From an uncultured Eubacteriales bacterium (lineage in GTDB: Bacteria; Bacillota; Clostridia; Christensenellales; CAG-138), in contig URSN01000054.1 in assembly GCA_900550525.1 (NCBI GenBank), forward strand, positions 1 through 12,276: a DNA stretch of 12,276 nt. The letters run 5' to 3'. A model generated the notes under the pieces. It saw nothing but the letters and a program-made list of their open reading frames with translations. It was not told the origin of the DNA and did not search any database. A program made the position numbers and the translations under genes. Positions 1-7,199 of this stretch are shown piece after piece (positions within the stretch are counted from its first letter, which is position 1; each line of letters begins with the position of its first letter).

Positions 1-80
1 AACGGGCGGCGGCGCGCGGGCCCATCGGGCGGCGGCGCGGCGGGGCGCGCGCGAAAAAGCGGCGGCGCGGCGCGCGCCAA
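1..80. repeat. GC-rich low-complexity edge with short repeats and a dyad
   Basis: Almost pure G/C sequence. The motif GGGCGGCGGCGCG occurs twice (about 4-16 and 28-40), and a 9-bp inverted repeat GGCGCGCGC (44-52) / GCGCGCGCC (70-78) encloses an A-run. It may be the tail or terminator region of a gene lying to the left, but no coding frame here is convincing. Similar GC-rich intergenic stretches recur elsewhere in the window. Confidence 0.4.
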
Positions 81-88
81 ATGCGATA

Positions 89-118
89 TTGACAAGCGCG
101 AAAAGCTGATATTATACT
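89..118 (+). promoter_or_regulatory. Sigma-70-type promoter for the UroD-family gene
   Basis: TTGACA at 89-94 is a perfect -35 hexamer. TATACT at 113-118 matches the -10 consensus at 5 of 6 positions, with an 18-nt spacer; an alternative TATTAT at 110-115 has a 15-nt spacer. The AT-rich patch stands out sharply in a very GC-rich window. Transcription would start near 125, about 50 nt ahead of the chosen start codon. Confidence 0.65.
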
Positions 119-140
119 GTGGCTGAACAGTAACGCGCCG

Positions 141-155
141 TTGATGGACCATCAA
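141..155. promoter_or_regulatory. Palindrome TTGATGGACCATCAA, possible operator
   Basis: A perfect 7-bp inverted repeat (TTGATGG / CCATCAA) around one central A lies between the promoter and the ribosome binding site of the downstream gene. Position and symmetry suit a dimeric repressor site in the early transcribed region. The regulator is unknown and none is encoded nearby. An RNA hairpin is unlikely, because the one-nucleotide loop is too small unless pairs open. Confidence 0.35.
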
Positions 156-176
156 ACGTTTGGAGGGTTTCCCGCT

Positions 177-1190
177 ATGGACATGTTGAAGTGGAAACAG
201 GACGTCATCAGCAACCCGGTCAAGAAGGCCATCCCGGTCCTCTCGTTCCCGGTGGTCAACCTAAAATACATCAACATCCTCCAGCTCCTCAGCGACAGCG
301 ACACGCTGGCCGAGGGCATGAAGATCCTGGCCGACCGCCTGCCCACGCTGGCGTCGCTGAGCATGATGGACCTGACGGTCGAGTCGGAGTGCTTCGGCGC
401 GAGCGTCGAGATGTACGACGACGCCATCCCGGCGGTGAGCGCCACCATCGTCCACACGCTCGCCGACGCGAAGGCGCTGCGCGTGCCGGAGGTGGGCTCC
501 GGCCGCACGCAGATCTACATCGACGCCATCGAGAAGGCCAAAAAGCGCATCACCGACCGGCCGGTGCTGGCCGGCATCATCGGCCCGTACACGCTGGCGG
601 GGCGGCTGATCGGCATGTCGGAGATCATGATGGCCAGCATCACCGACCCGGCGATGGTCCAGACCGTCCTGGAAAAGGCGACCGAGTTCATCATCGCCTA
701 CGCCAGGGCGTACCGCGACGCGGGCGCGGACGGCTTCGTCATGGCCGAGCCGACCACGGGCCTCATCTCGCCCAAGCTCGCGCGCAAGCTCTCGCACCCG
801 TACACCAAGGCCGTCATCGACGCCGTGCAGACGCGCGAGTACATCGTCGTCTACCACAACTGCGGCGAGAGCGTCGTGAAGATGACGGAGGATATGTCCG
901 CCTTCCACGCCGAGGGCTACCACTTCGGCAACTGCATCAACATGGCCGACATCCTGCCCCACCTGCCCGCCGACAGCCTCGTGATGGGCAACGTCGCGCC
1001 GGCGGAGCAGTTCTGCGTCGGCACGCCGGAGGGCATCACCGAGAACACGCGCGAGATCCTGGAGGCGTGCGACAAGTACCCCAACTTCGTCATCTCCTCC
1101 GGGTGCGACATGCCGCCCACGTGCAACTGGGACTGCATCGACGCCTTCTTTGCGGAGGTCACGCGCTTCTATCAGCAAAAGGTCAGGTAA
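177..1190 (+). CDS. UroD/MtaA-family methyltransferase-like protein
   Basis: A 337-residue member of the uroporphyrinogen decarboxylase fold family, of the subgroup that includes corrinoid:coenzyme M methyltransferases such as MtaA/MtbA rather than true heme-pathway HemE. What I see: His227-x-Cys229 (in HNCGE) and Cys310 (in SSGCDMPP) form the His-x-Cys...Cys zinc site that binds the thiol acceptor in that subgroup; length is normal. I chose the ATG at 177 because GGAGG (162-166) precedes it at a workable distance; an upstream TTG at 141 is in frame but lies in a palindrome with no ribosome site. It is monocistronic by appearance, with its own promoter and trailing hairpins. It sits directly upstream of a cobalamin-regulated operon, which fits, but does not prove, transfer of methyl groups to or from a corrinoid protein. 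Substrate and partner are unknown; no corrinoid protein is encoded here. Confidence 0.85.
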   Translation: MDMLKWKQDVISNPVKKAIPVLSFPVVNLKYINILQLLSDSDTLAEGMKILADRLPTLASLSMMDLTVESECFGASVEMYDDAIPAVSATIVHTLADAKALRVPEVGSGRTQIYIDAIEKAKKRITDRPVLAGIIGPYTLAGRLIGMSEIMMASITDPAMVQTVLEKATEFIIAYARAYRDAGADGFVMAEPTTGLISPKLARKLSHPYTKAVIDAVQTREYIVVYHNCGESVVKMTEDMSAFHAEGYHFGNCINMADILPHLPADSLVMGNVAPAEQFCVGTPEGITENTREILEACDKYPNFVISSGCDMPPTCNWDCIDAFFAEVTRFYQQKVR

Positions 1191-1201
1191 CGGCGCCCAT
1201 T

Positions 1202-1232
1202 CCCCGCGCCGCGGCGCGGGGCGGGCCGTTTT
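1202..1232 (+). terminator. GC-rich hairpin plus T-run after the UroD-family gene
   Basis: A perfect 20-nt palindrome at 1202-1221 (CCCCGCGCC on the left arm) can form an 8-bp GC stem with a four-base loop. It is followed after seven bases by TTTT (1229-1232). It begins 12 nt after the stop codon. The T-run is short and not adjacent, so termination may be partial. Confidence 0.5.
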
Positions 1233-1235
1233 CTG

Positions 1236-1268
1236 CGCCGCCAGCCATGGGGCGGCGGCGCGCGTTTT
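1236..1268 (+). terminator. Second hairpin with T-run, before the riboswitch
   Basis: CGCCGCC (1236-1242) pairs with GGCGGCG (1251-1257) around an 8-nt loop, and TTTT follows at 1265-1268. With the hairpin just before it, this may form a tandem terminator insulating the upstream gene from the riboswitch operon. Confidence 0.4.
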
Positions 1269-1281
1269 GAAATGAATAGCG

Positions 1282-1458
1282 CATGCGGGTGCGCAGCGAT
1301 GCGCCGGGGCCGGCGGCCCCGCGGGAAGCGGATGCAACTTCCGCGCTAACCCAGTAACCGTGAAGCTGACGAAAGGGCAACGGAGCCACTGTCCCCCCGC
1401 GGGGGATGGGAAGGCTGCCCCGGTAGGATGAGGCCAAGCCGGGAGACCTGTCCGCATG
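1282..1458 (+). promoter_or_regulatory. Cobalamin (B12) riboswitch aptamer
   Basis: Conserved cobalamin-riboswitch blocks appear in order: GGGAA (1323-1327), a GGATGCAACTTCC block, GCTAACCC...AACCGTGA, the B12-box core GAGCCACTG (1383-1391), GGGAAGG (about 1408-1414), and GGATGAGGCCAAGCCGGGAG followed by ACCTG. The ends are fixed by a 7-bp P1 stem, CATGCGG (1282-1288) with CCGCATG (1452-1458). The aptamer lies about 150 nt upstream of btuF, in the same orientation as a full corrinoid uptake and salvage operon, so high adenosylcobalamin is expected to repress that operon. No clear -35/-10 is visible upstream; the promoter probably lies between about 1191 and 1282. Confidence 0.92.
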
Positions 1459-1491
1459 GGAAATGCTCCTGGGGTGGGGCTTGAGCTGTGC

Positions 1492-1549
1492 GCGGCGTCG
1501 CTGCCGCCTGCTTTGGGCCGCTCCAACGGTAAGCGTGGAGCGGCCGCTT
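1492..1549 (+). promoter_or_regulatory. Riboswitch expression platform hairpins (putative terminator)
   Basis: A perfect 10-bp stem, GGCCGCTCCA (1516-1525) with TGGAGCGGCC (1536-1545) and a 10-nt loop, is followed by GCTTTGG, which contains only three Ts. A smaller hairpin, GCGGC (1492-1496) with GCCGC (1503-1507), precedes it. Location between the aptamer and the btuF ribosome site suggests that this is the switching element. The weak T-tract leaves open whether it works by termination or otherwise; the btuF ribosome site (1594-1599) is not part of the stem. Confidence 0.55.
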
Positions 1550-1610
1550 TGGTCGTCCCCCGTACTGTTCATTTCAGAAAAACCGGAACAAAAGGGAGGA
1601 CTGACACACG

Positions 1611-2591
1611 ATGAAACACCTGAACAAGACCCTCGCGGCGCTGCTGGCGGCGCTGCTGCTCGCCCTGACCGCCTGCGCCCCGGCCGCCGCGCCGGAGGCG
1701 ACGCAGGCGCCCGAAGCGACCGAAGCGCCCGCGGCCACGGATGCGCCGGAGGCGGCCGGCGTCACCGTGACGGACATGGCCGGCCGCGAGATCACGCTGG
1801 ACGCGCCGGCCACGCGCGTGGTGGCGCTGAGCGCGTCCGACTGCGAGATCATCTACGCGCTCGGCGCGGGCGAGCTGCTCGTGGGCCGCGGCGAGTACTG
1901 CGACTATCCGGCCGAGGTGCTGGAGGTGCCGGCGGTGCAGTCCGGCGCGGAGACGAACATCGAGCAGATCATCGCGCTCGAGCCGCAGGTGCTGTTCATG
2001 ACCAAGATGGCGCAGACCGAGGAGCAGATCGCCGCGCTGGAGGCGGCGGGCGTGCACGTGGTCGTGTCCGACGCGCAGGACATCGCCGGCGTGTACGAGG
2101 CCATCGGCATGATCGGCACGCTCCTTGGCCGGGAGGCCGAGGCCGGGACGATGGTCGCGGACATGGTGGCCGCCTTTGACGATGTGGCCGCGCGGGCCGC
2201 CGGCGACGGCAGCGAGACGATCTATTTTGAGGTCTCCCCGCTCCAGTACGGCCTGTGGGCCGCGGGCGCGGATACGTTCATGGACGAGATCGCGCAGATG
2301 CTCGGATTGACGAACGCCTTTGCGGACGTATCCGGCTGGGCGGAGGTCTCCGAGGAGCAGGTGCTCTCGCGCGACCCGGACTACATCGTGACCATCTCCA
2401 TGTATTACGGCGAGGGCCCCACCCCCGTGGAGGAGATCCGGGGCCGCGCCGGCTGGGAGAACGTGTCCGCCGTGAAGAACGGGAAGATCCTGAACCTGCA
2501 GAACAACGAGCTCTCGCGCCCGTCGTACCGCCTGGCGGAGGGCGCCCGGATGCTGTGCGACTTCGTCTATGGCGCAGCGGACGCCCAGTAA
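1611..2591 (+). CDS. btuF: BtuF-like corrinoid-binding lipoprotein of ABC transporter
   Basis: A 326-residue extracellular solute-binding lipoprotein that should capture cobalamin or other corrinoids and hand them to BtuCD. The N-terminus has a basic start, a Leu/Ala hydrophobic core and the lipobox LTAC with Cys22 as the lipidated residue. An Ala/Pro/Glu/Thr linker (about 23-50) follows, then a periplasmic-binding fold beginning with VTDMAGREITL, typical of the FecB/BtuF class-III family. GGGAGG at 1594-1599 sets the ATG. It is the first gene behind the cobalamin riboswitch, which is the main reason to assign corrinoids rather than heme or siderophore. The 3' end overlaps btuC by 23 nt. Confidence 0.88.
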   Translation: MKHLNKTLAALLAALLLALTACAPAAAPEATQAPEATEAPAATDAPEAAGVTVTDMAGREITLDAPATRVVALSASDCEIIYALGAGELLVGRGEYCDYPAEVLEVPAVQSGAETNIEQIIALEPQVLFMTKMAQTEEQIAALEAAGVHVVVSDAQDIAGVYEAIGMIGTLLGREAEAGTMVADMVAAFDDVAARAAGDGSETIYFEVSPLQYGLWAAGADTFMDEIAQMLGLTNAFADVSGWAEVSEEQVLSRDPDYIVTISMYYGEGPTPVEEIRGRAGWENVSAVKNGKILNLQNNELSRPSYRLAEGARMLCDFVYGAADAQ

Positions 2592-3675
2592 GCGCAATAC
2601 GGCGGGAACCGCGCCGCGCCCGGAAGGCTGCCTGCCCGCCGGGCGCGGGTTCCGGCCGCTCGAATACGCGCTGTGCGCCGCGCTGACGGCGCTCACGCTC
2701 CTGCTGTGCGTGGGCGTGGGCAGCGTGAGCCTGCCGGTGGGCCAGAGCGCGCGCACGCTCCTTGCGGGCCTGCTGCACCTGCTCGGGCTCGGCCCCGCGC
2801 CAGAGGGGCAGCAGGCGGCCATCCTGCTGTCGGTGCGCCTGCCGCGCGTGCTGTGCGTGGGGCTCACGGGCGCGTCGCTCTCCCTCGCCGGCGCGGCGAT
2901 GCAGGGGCTGCTGAAAAACCCCCTGGCCGACGGTTCGACGCTCGGCGTGTCCTCGGGCGCGTCGCTCGGCGCGGTCGTGGCCATCGTCTTTGGCATCACC
3001 ATCCCGTCGCTGCCGTTTGCCGGCACGATGGTCATGGCGATGCTGTTTGCGTTTGTGTCGCTGGCGGCCATCCTGGCGCTGGCCTACCGGCTGGACTACT
3101 CGCTCTCGACCAACACGATCATCCTCATCGGCGTGATCTATTCGATGTTCGCCTCGAGCATCATCTCGTTTTTGACGACCTTTGCCGGCGAGCGCGTCAA
3201 GCAGATCACGTTTTGGACGATGGGGTCGCTGGCCGGGTCGAGCTATGAGAACGCGCTGGTGCTCCTTGCGGCGCTGCTGGCGTGCGGCGCGGTGATCCTC
3301 GCGCACACGCGCGAGCTCAACGCCTTCGCCGTGGGCGAGGAGAACGCGCGCCACATCGGCGTGGACGTGCGGCGCGTCAAGCTGGTGATCATGGTGGCCG
3401 TGTCGGCGCTCATCGGCGTGAGCGTGTCCATCGGCGGGACGATCGGCTTTGTGGGGCTGGTCACGCCGCACATGGCGCGCATGCTCGTCGGGCCGAACCA
3501 CCGGCGGCTGCTGCCGGCGGCGCTGTTCTTCGGCGCGGTGTTCCTGATGCTGGCGGACCTGGCCGCGCGCGTGGCGCTCAGCCCCCTCGAGCTGCCCATC
3601 GGCGTGGTGACCAGCTTCATCGGCGCGATCCTGTTCGTGTACATCTTCTACCGTTCGAGGAGGGCGCAGCGATGA
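2569..3675 (+). CDS. btuC: BtuC-like corrinoid ABC transporter permease
   Basis: A 368-residue FecCD/BtuC-family inner-membrane permease with many hydrophobic segments. What I see: NPLADGSTLGVSSGAS from Asn117, the family's conserved glycine-rich stretch, and GLVTPHMAR (296-304), the typical motif near the last helices that contacts the ATPase. The first membrane segment begins near residue 36, so about 30 polar residues precede it, slightly more than usual. I keep the ATG at 2569 because no other ATG, GTG or TTG in this frame occurs before that helix. No clear ribosome site precedes it, so translation is probably coupled to btuF, which it overlaps by 23 nt. It should dimerise and work with BtuD and BtuF. 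Confidence 0.9.
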   Translation: MAQRTPSKRNTAGTAPRPEGCLPAGRGFRPLEYALCAALTALTLLLCVGVGSVSLPVGQSARTLLAGLLHLLGLGPAPEGQQAAILLSVRLPRVLCVGLTGASLSLAGAAMQGLLKNPLADGSTLGVSSGASLGAVVAIVFGITIPSLPFAGTMVMAMLFAFVSLAAILALAYRLDYSLSTNTIILIGVIYSMFASSIISFLTTFAGERVKQITFWTMGSLAGSSYENALVLLAALLACGAVILAHTRELNAFAVGEENARHIGVDVRRVKLVIMVAVSALIGVSVSIGGTIGFVGLVTPHMARMLVGPNHRRLLPAALFFGAVFLMLADLAARVALSPLELPIGVVTSFIGAILFVYIFYRSRRAQR

Positions 3676-4457
3676 GCCTGCTGACGATCCGGGAGCTGAC
3701 GGTACAGTACGGGACAAAAAAGATCCTCGACGGGGTCGGCCTCACGCTCGAGCAGGGCCGCTGGCTCATGCTCGTGGGCCCCAACGGCGCGGGCAAATCC
3801 ACCGTCGTGAACGCCGTCACGCAGGGCGTGCCCTATGCCGGGCGCATCGAGCTGCTGGGGCGGGACGTGCGGCGCTATAAGCCGCGCGCGCTGGCGCAGC
3901 GCGTGGGCGTGCTCGCGCAGAGCCACGCCGTGAGCTATTCGTTCACCGTGGAGGAGGTCGTGCGTCTCGGCCGCTACGCGCATGCTGCGGGCGTCTTTTC
4001 CGCGCGCAGCGCGCAGGACGAGCGCAAGGTCGAGCAGGCGCTCGCGCTCACCGGGCTGCTGCCGCTTGCCGGCCAGTCGGTGCTGACGCTCTCCGGCGGC
4101 GAATTGCAGCGCACGTTCCTGGCGCAGCTTCTGGCGCAGGACCCGCAGCTGCTCATCCTGGACGAGCCGACCAACCACCTCGACCTGGTCTACCAGAAGC
4201 AGGTGTTCACCCTGCTGACGGACTGGCTGCGCGCGGATCAGGGCCGCGCCATCCTCTCGGTGGTGCACGACCTGAGCCTGGCGCGCGCCTACGGCACGGA
4301 CGCGCTGCTGCTGGACGCGGGCCGCGTGCGCGCCGCCGGCCGCGTGGACGAGGTGTTCGCCGCGGCGCACCTGGACGCGGCGTACCGCATGGACGTGTCC
4401 GCCTGGATGCGGCGCATGCTCGGCCAGTGGGCCGGCCCGTCCGGCGAACGCAACTGA
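3672..4457 (+). CDS. btuD: BtuD-like ABC transporter ATP-binding protein
   Basis: A 261-residue ATPase that powers corrinoid import through BtuC. All key motifs are present: Walker A GPNGAGKST (36-44), Q-loop Gln83, signature LSGGE (140-144), Walker B LLILDEP (160-166) with Glu165, D-loop Asp171 region, and H-loop His199 in SVVHD. The ATG overlaps the btuC stop as ATGA (3672-3675), preceded by GAGGAGG in the btuC 3' end. Sequence type alone (the FepC/BtuD group) does not separate corrinoid from siderophore transport; riboswitch control and the downstream cob genes do. A 43-nt gap with a strong hairpin follows. Confidence 0.9.
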   Translation: MSLLTIRELTVQYGTKKILDGVGLTLEQGRWLMLVGPNGAGKSTVVNAVTQGVPYAGRIELLGRDVRRYKPRALAQRVGVLAQSHAVSYSFTVEEVVRLGRYAHAAGVFSARSAQDERKVEQALALTGLLPLAGQSVLTLSGGELQRTFLAQLLAQDPQLLILDEPTNHLDLVYQKQVFTLLTDWLRADQGRAILSVVHDLSLARAYGTDALLLDAGRVRAAGRVDEVFAAAHLDAAYRMDVSAWMRRMLGQWAGPSGERN

Positions 4458-4460
4458 ACG

Positions 4461-4487
4461 CGCGCCCCGCCGCAATCGGCGGGCGCG
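4461..4487 (+). promoter_or_regulatory. Strong GC hairpin between btuD and cobT
   Basis: CGCGCCCCGCCG (4461-4472) pairs with CGGCGGGCGCG (4477-4487) across a CAAT loop, 11 bp with one bulged C. No T-tract follows; instead GGGAGG (4491-4496) and the cobT ATG come next. It is better read as an mRNA processing or stability element separating transporter and enzyme parts than as a terminator. Confidence 0.4.
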
Positions 4488-4500
4488 ACAGGGAGGCACT

Positions 4501-5556
4501 ATGGATTTTTCAGCCATCAACGAACGCATCCCCCTGCCAGACGGGGCGGCGATGCGCGCCGCGCAGGCGCGCTGGAACGCCATCGCCAAGCCCGTGGGGA
4601 GCCTGGGCCTGCTCGAGGACGCGCTCGTGCGGATTGCGGGGATCTCGGGCAGCGCGCGCATCTCGCTCGACCGGCGCGCGGTGGTCGTGTTCTGCGCGGA
4701 CAACGGCGTGGTCGAGGAGGGCGTGACGCAGACCGGGCAGGAGGTCACCGCGCTCGTGGCGGGGAACATGGCGCGCGGCGAGACCTCCGTGTGCTGCATG
4801 GCCCGCGCGGCGCGCGCGGACGTGTTCCCGGTGGACATGGGCATGCGCACGCCCGCGCCCGGCGTGCGCGAGCTGCGCGTCGCCCCCGGCACGGGCAGCA
4901 TTGCGCGCGGCCCGGCCATGACGCGCGCCCAGGCCGAGCAGGCGCGCGAGGCGGGCATCGGCCTGGCGGGCGAGCTCCGTGCGCAGGGCTACGACATCCT
5001 CGCCACCGGCGAGATGGGCATCGGCAATACGCCCACCGCAAGCGCCATGGCCGCCGTCCTGTGCGGCATGACGGCCGAGCAGGCCACCGGCCGCGGCGCG
5101 GGGCTTTCCGACGCGGGGCTCTCGCGCAAGGTCGCGGCCATCCGCCGCGCCATCGAGATCAACCGCCCGGACGCTTCGGACGCGCTGGACGTGCTGCACA
5201 AGCTCGGCGGCTTCGACATCGCGGGCATGGCGGGGCTGTTCATCGGCGGCGCGCTCCATCGCGTCCCGGTGCTGATCGACGGCTCCATCAGCGCCGTCGC
5301 CGCGCTGACGGCGGCGCGCCTGTGCCCGCGCTGCGCGGCCGCGATGCTCGCCACGCACGCCTCGGCCGAGCCTGCGGCGGCGCTGCTGCGCAGGGCGCTG
5401 GGCCTGGAGGCGCCCATCCACGCGCATCTGCGCCTCGGGGAGGGGACGGGCGCCATGTGCGCGCTGCCGCTGTTCGACCTGGCGCTCTCGGTCTACGACG
5501 GCATGGTCTCCTTCACGGCCATCGGCATGGAACCCTACGAGGTGCACCCCCAATGA
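4501..5556 (+). CDS. cobT: Nicotinate-nucleotide:base phosphoribosyltransferase CobT
   Basis: A 351-residue CobT that transfers the phosphoribosyl group from nicotinate mononucleotide to a lower-ligand base (classically 5,6-dimethylbenzimidazole), giving the alpha-riboside phosphate used by CobS. Recognised by KPVGSLGLLE near the N-terminus, CADNGVVEEGVTQTG, EMGIGNTPTAS, and the C-terminal LRLGEGTGA, where Glu314 corresponds to the catalytic glutamate of Salmonella CobT (Glu317). Length is typical. The start is set by GGGAGG four bases before the ATG. The stop overlaps cobU as ATGA. The base used in vivo cannot be read from the sequence; no bluB or bza genes are present. Confidence 0.95.
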   Translation: MDFSAINERIPLPDGAAMRAAQARWNAIAKPVGSLGLLEDALVRIAGISGSARISLDRRAVVVFCADNGVVEEGVTQTGQEVTALVAGNMARGETSVCCMARAARADVFPVDMGMRTPAPGVRELRVAPGTGSIARGPAMTRAQAEQAREAGIGLAGELRAQGYDILATGEMGIGNTPTASAMAAVLCGMTAEQATGRGAGLSDAGLSRKVAAIRRAIEINRPDASDALDVLHKLGGFDIAGMAGLFIGGALHRVPVLIDGSISAVAALTAARLCPRCAAAMLATHASAEPAAALLRRALGLEAPIHAHLRLGEGTGAMCALPLFDLALSVYDGMVSFTAIGMEPYEVHPQ

Positions 5557-6077
5557 GAATTCTGCTCACCGGCGGCTCCGCCTGCGGCAAGAGCACCTTT
5601 GCAGAGGCGCTCGCCGCGCATCTGCCAGAGCCGCGCTACTATGTGGCGACCATGCGGCCCTACGACGGGGAATGTCTCCGGCGCATCGCGCGGCACCGGG
5701 CGCAGCGTGCCGGGCGCGGCTTTGAGACGCTCGAGCGGCCGGCGGACCTCGCCTCGCTCGCGCTGCCCGCGCGCGGGACGGCGCTGCTGGAGTGCGTGTG
5801 CAACCTGTGCGCCAACGAGATGTTCCCGGAGCCCGATTACGCCCTGCGCGACCCGTTCGGCGCGGTCATGGACGGCATCGCCGCGCTTGAGGCGCAGTGC
5901 CGCGACCTGATCGTGGTCACCAACGAGGTCGGCGCCGGCGGCGGCGATTACAGCGCGGCGACGCTCCGCTACGTGGAAGCGCTCGGCCGGATCAACCGCG
6001 CGCTCGCGGCCCGGTTCGACTGCGTGTGCGAGCTGGTGTGCGGCATCCCGCTCGTGCACAAGGGGGCGCTGCCATGA
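5553..6077 (+). CDS. cobU: CobU adenosylcobinamide kinase/guanylyltransferase
   Basis: A 174-residue CobU, close to the full family length (about 180). It phosphorylates adenosylcobinamide and transfers GMP to make adenosyl-GDP-cobinamide. P-loop GGSACGKST (7-15) is present, and His48 in RIARHR lies where the guanylylated histidine of Salmonella CobU sits. LLEC (about 89-92) and TNEVGAG also match the family, and the protein ends in the usual CGIPLVHKG-type tail. Overlaps of ATGA at both ends (5553-5556 with cobT, 6074-6077 with cobS) indicate translational coupling. A second, shorter homologue lies just after cobS. Confidence 0.92.
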   Translation: MRILLTGGSACGKSTFAEALAAHLPEPRYYVATMRPYDGECLRRIARHRAQRAGRGFETLERPADLASLALPARGTALLECVCNLCANEMFPEPDYALRDPFGAVMDGIAALEAQCRDLIVVTNEVGAGGGDYSAATLRYVEALGRINRALAARFDCVCELVCGIPLVHKGALP

Positions 6078-6853
6078 AAAACGCGCTGCGCTCGGTGGCC
6101 ATGGCGTTCTCCATGTTCTCGCGCCTGCCCATGCCGCGCGTGGAATGGCGGCCGGAGAACATGCACTACATGCTGGCCGCCTATCCGCTCGTGGGCGTGG
6201 CGGAGGGCGCGCTGCTGCTGCTCTGGGCGTGGGCGTGCCGCGCGCTCGCGTTCGGCACGGCGCTGTTCGCCGCGGGCATGACGCTGCTGCCGCTCGCGCT
6301 CAACGGCGGCGTGCACCTGGACGGCTTTGCCGACACCCTGGACGCGCTGGCCAGCCACGCGCCGCCGCAGCGGCGGCGCGAGATCCTCAAGGACCCGCAC
6401 GCGGGCGCCTTCGCCGTGATCGGCACGGCGGCGTACCTGCTCGCCTGCTTCGCGCTCTGCACGGAGCTGCCGCGCGGCGGGGCGGCGCTGCTGCCGGCGT
6501 GCCTGATGGGCGTGGCCGCGCGCGCGCTCAGCGCGCTCGTGAGCCTGTTGGCCCCCGTGCGGATAGGCGAGGGACTGCTCAGCGCCTTCCGCGGCGCGGC
6601 AAGGAGAACGGCGTCCGCCTGCGTCGCGGCCGCGTTTCTGCTGCTCGCGCTCGGCGGCGCGGCGCTCGCGCGCCCGTGGTCGGCCCTCGCGATGGCCGCC
6701 GCGCTGCTCGTCACGGCGCTGTGCGTGTGCCGCATGAGCCGCCGCGCCTTTGCCGGCATGAGCGGCGACCTGGCGGGGTTTTTGATGCAGACGGCGCAGC
6801 TTTCCATGCTCGCCGCCATGATCGTGACGGAAAGGCTGGTGGACATCGTATGA
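6074..6853 (+). CDS. cobS: Cobalamin synthase CobS
   Basis: A 259-residue integral membrane enzyme that joins adenosyl-GDP-cobinamide to the alpha-riboside phosphate. The family signature GGVHLDGFADTLD (78-90) supplies the acidic, metal-binding residues Asp83, Asp87 and Asp90; the second conserved block EILKDPHAGAFAV spans 103-115. Several Ala/Leu-rich membrane segments surround them. Length is usual for CobS. Start and stop both overlap neighbours as ATGA (6074-6077 and 6850-6853). Confidence 0.95.
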   Translation: MKNALRSVAMAFSMFSRLPMPRVEWRPENMHYMLAAYPLVGVAEGALLLLWAWACRALAFGTALFAAGMTLLPLALNGGVHLDGFADTLDALASHAPPQRRREILKDPHAGAFAVIGTAAYLLACFALCTELPRGGAALLPACLMGVAARALSALVSLLAPVRIGEGLLSAFRGAARRTASACVAAAFLLLALGGAALARPWSALAMAAALLVTALCVCRMSRRAFAGMSGDLAGFLMQTAQLSMLAAMIVTERLVDIV

Positions 6854-7194
6854 TACTCGTGATCGGCGGCGCCTGCTCGGGCAAGCGCGCCTATGTGAAG
6901 GGGCTCGGCTACGGCGAGGAGGACATCGCCGACGCCGTGCTCGACGGCCGGCCCGTGCTCGACCGGCTGCACGCGCTCGTGGCGCGGGACCCGGCGGGCG
7001 CGATGGCGCTGCTCGAGCCGCTGTGCGCCAAGGCGGCCGTCATCTGCGACGAGGTCGGCAGCGGCGTGATCCCGGCCGACCCGGCGGAGCGCCTCATGCG
7101 CGAGCAGACCGGGCGGCTGTGCTGCCGCCTGGCGCAGCGGGCCGAACGGGTGGTGCGCCTCGTGGCGGGCATCCCGGTGACGATCAAGGGGTGA
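6850..7194 (+). CDS. Short CobU-like P-loop protein (second copy)
   Basis: A 114-residue protein clearly related to CobU but much shorter. What I see: P-loop GGACSGK (6-12), then ICDEVGSGVIP (65-75, Glu68) and a C-terminal LVAGIPVTIKG, which match the end of full-length CobU. Missing is the central block carrying the guanylylated His and the LLEC strand. It might keep nucleotide binding and kinase chemistry but should lack classical guanylyltransferase activity, or it might pair with the full-length CobU, which acts as a multimer. It is tightly coupled (ATGA overlap with cobS), has no frameshift or in-frame stop and has codon use like its neighbours, so it looks maintained rather than decayed. 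Function is inferred only. Confidence 0.8.
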   Translation: MILVIGGACSGKRAYVKGLGYGEEDIADAVLDGRPVLDRLHALVARDPAGAMALLEPLCAKAAVICDEVGSGVIPADPAERLMREQTGRLCCRLAQRAERVVRLVAGIPVTIKG

Positions 7195-7199
7195 AGCGC

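Noticed and set aside
141..176. Upstream TTG (141) or ATG (144) as the start of the UroD-family gene
   Set aside because: These codons lie in the palindrome at 141-155, about 20 nt after the predicted transcription start and with no ribosome site; the ATG at 177 has GGAGG upstream and gives a normal N-terminus.
261..1526. Long minus-strand open frame (421 codons) across the UroD-family gene and riboswitch
   Set aside because: It is antisense to a clear protein family and a structured RNA, and its translation is Arg/Ala/His-rich, as expected from third-position GC bias.
1569..3071. 500-codon minus-strand open frame over btuF and btuC
   Set aside because: Composition is Arg/Gly/His-rich with no domain; the + strand carries unmistakable btuF and btuC.
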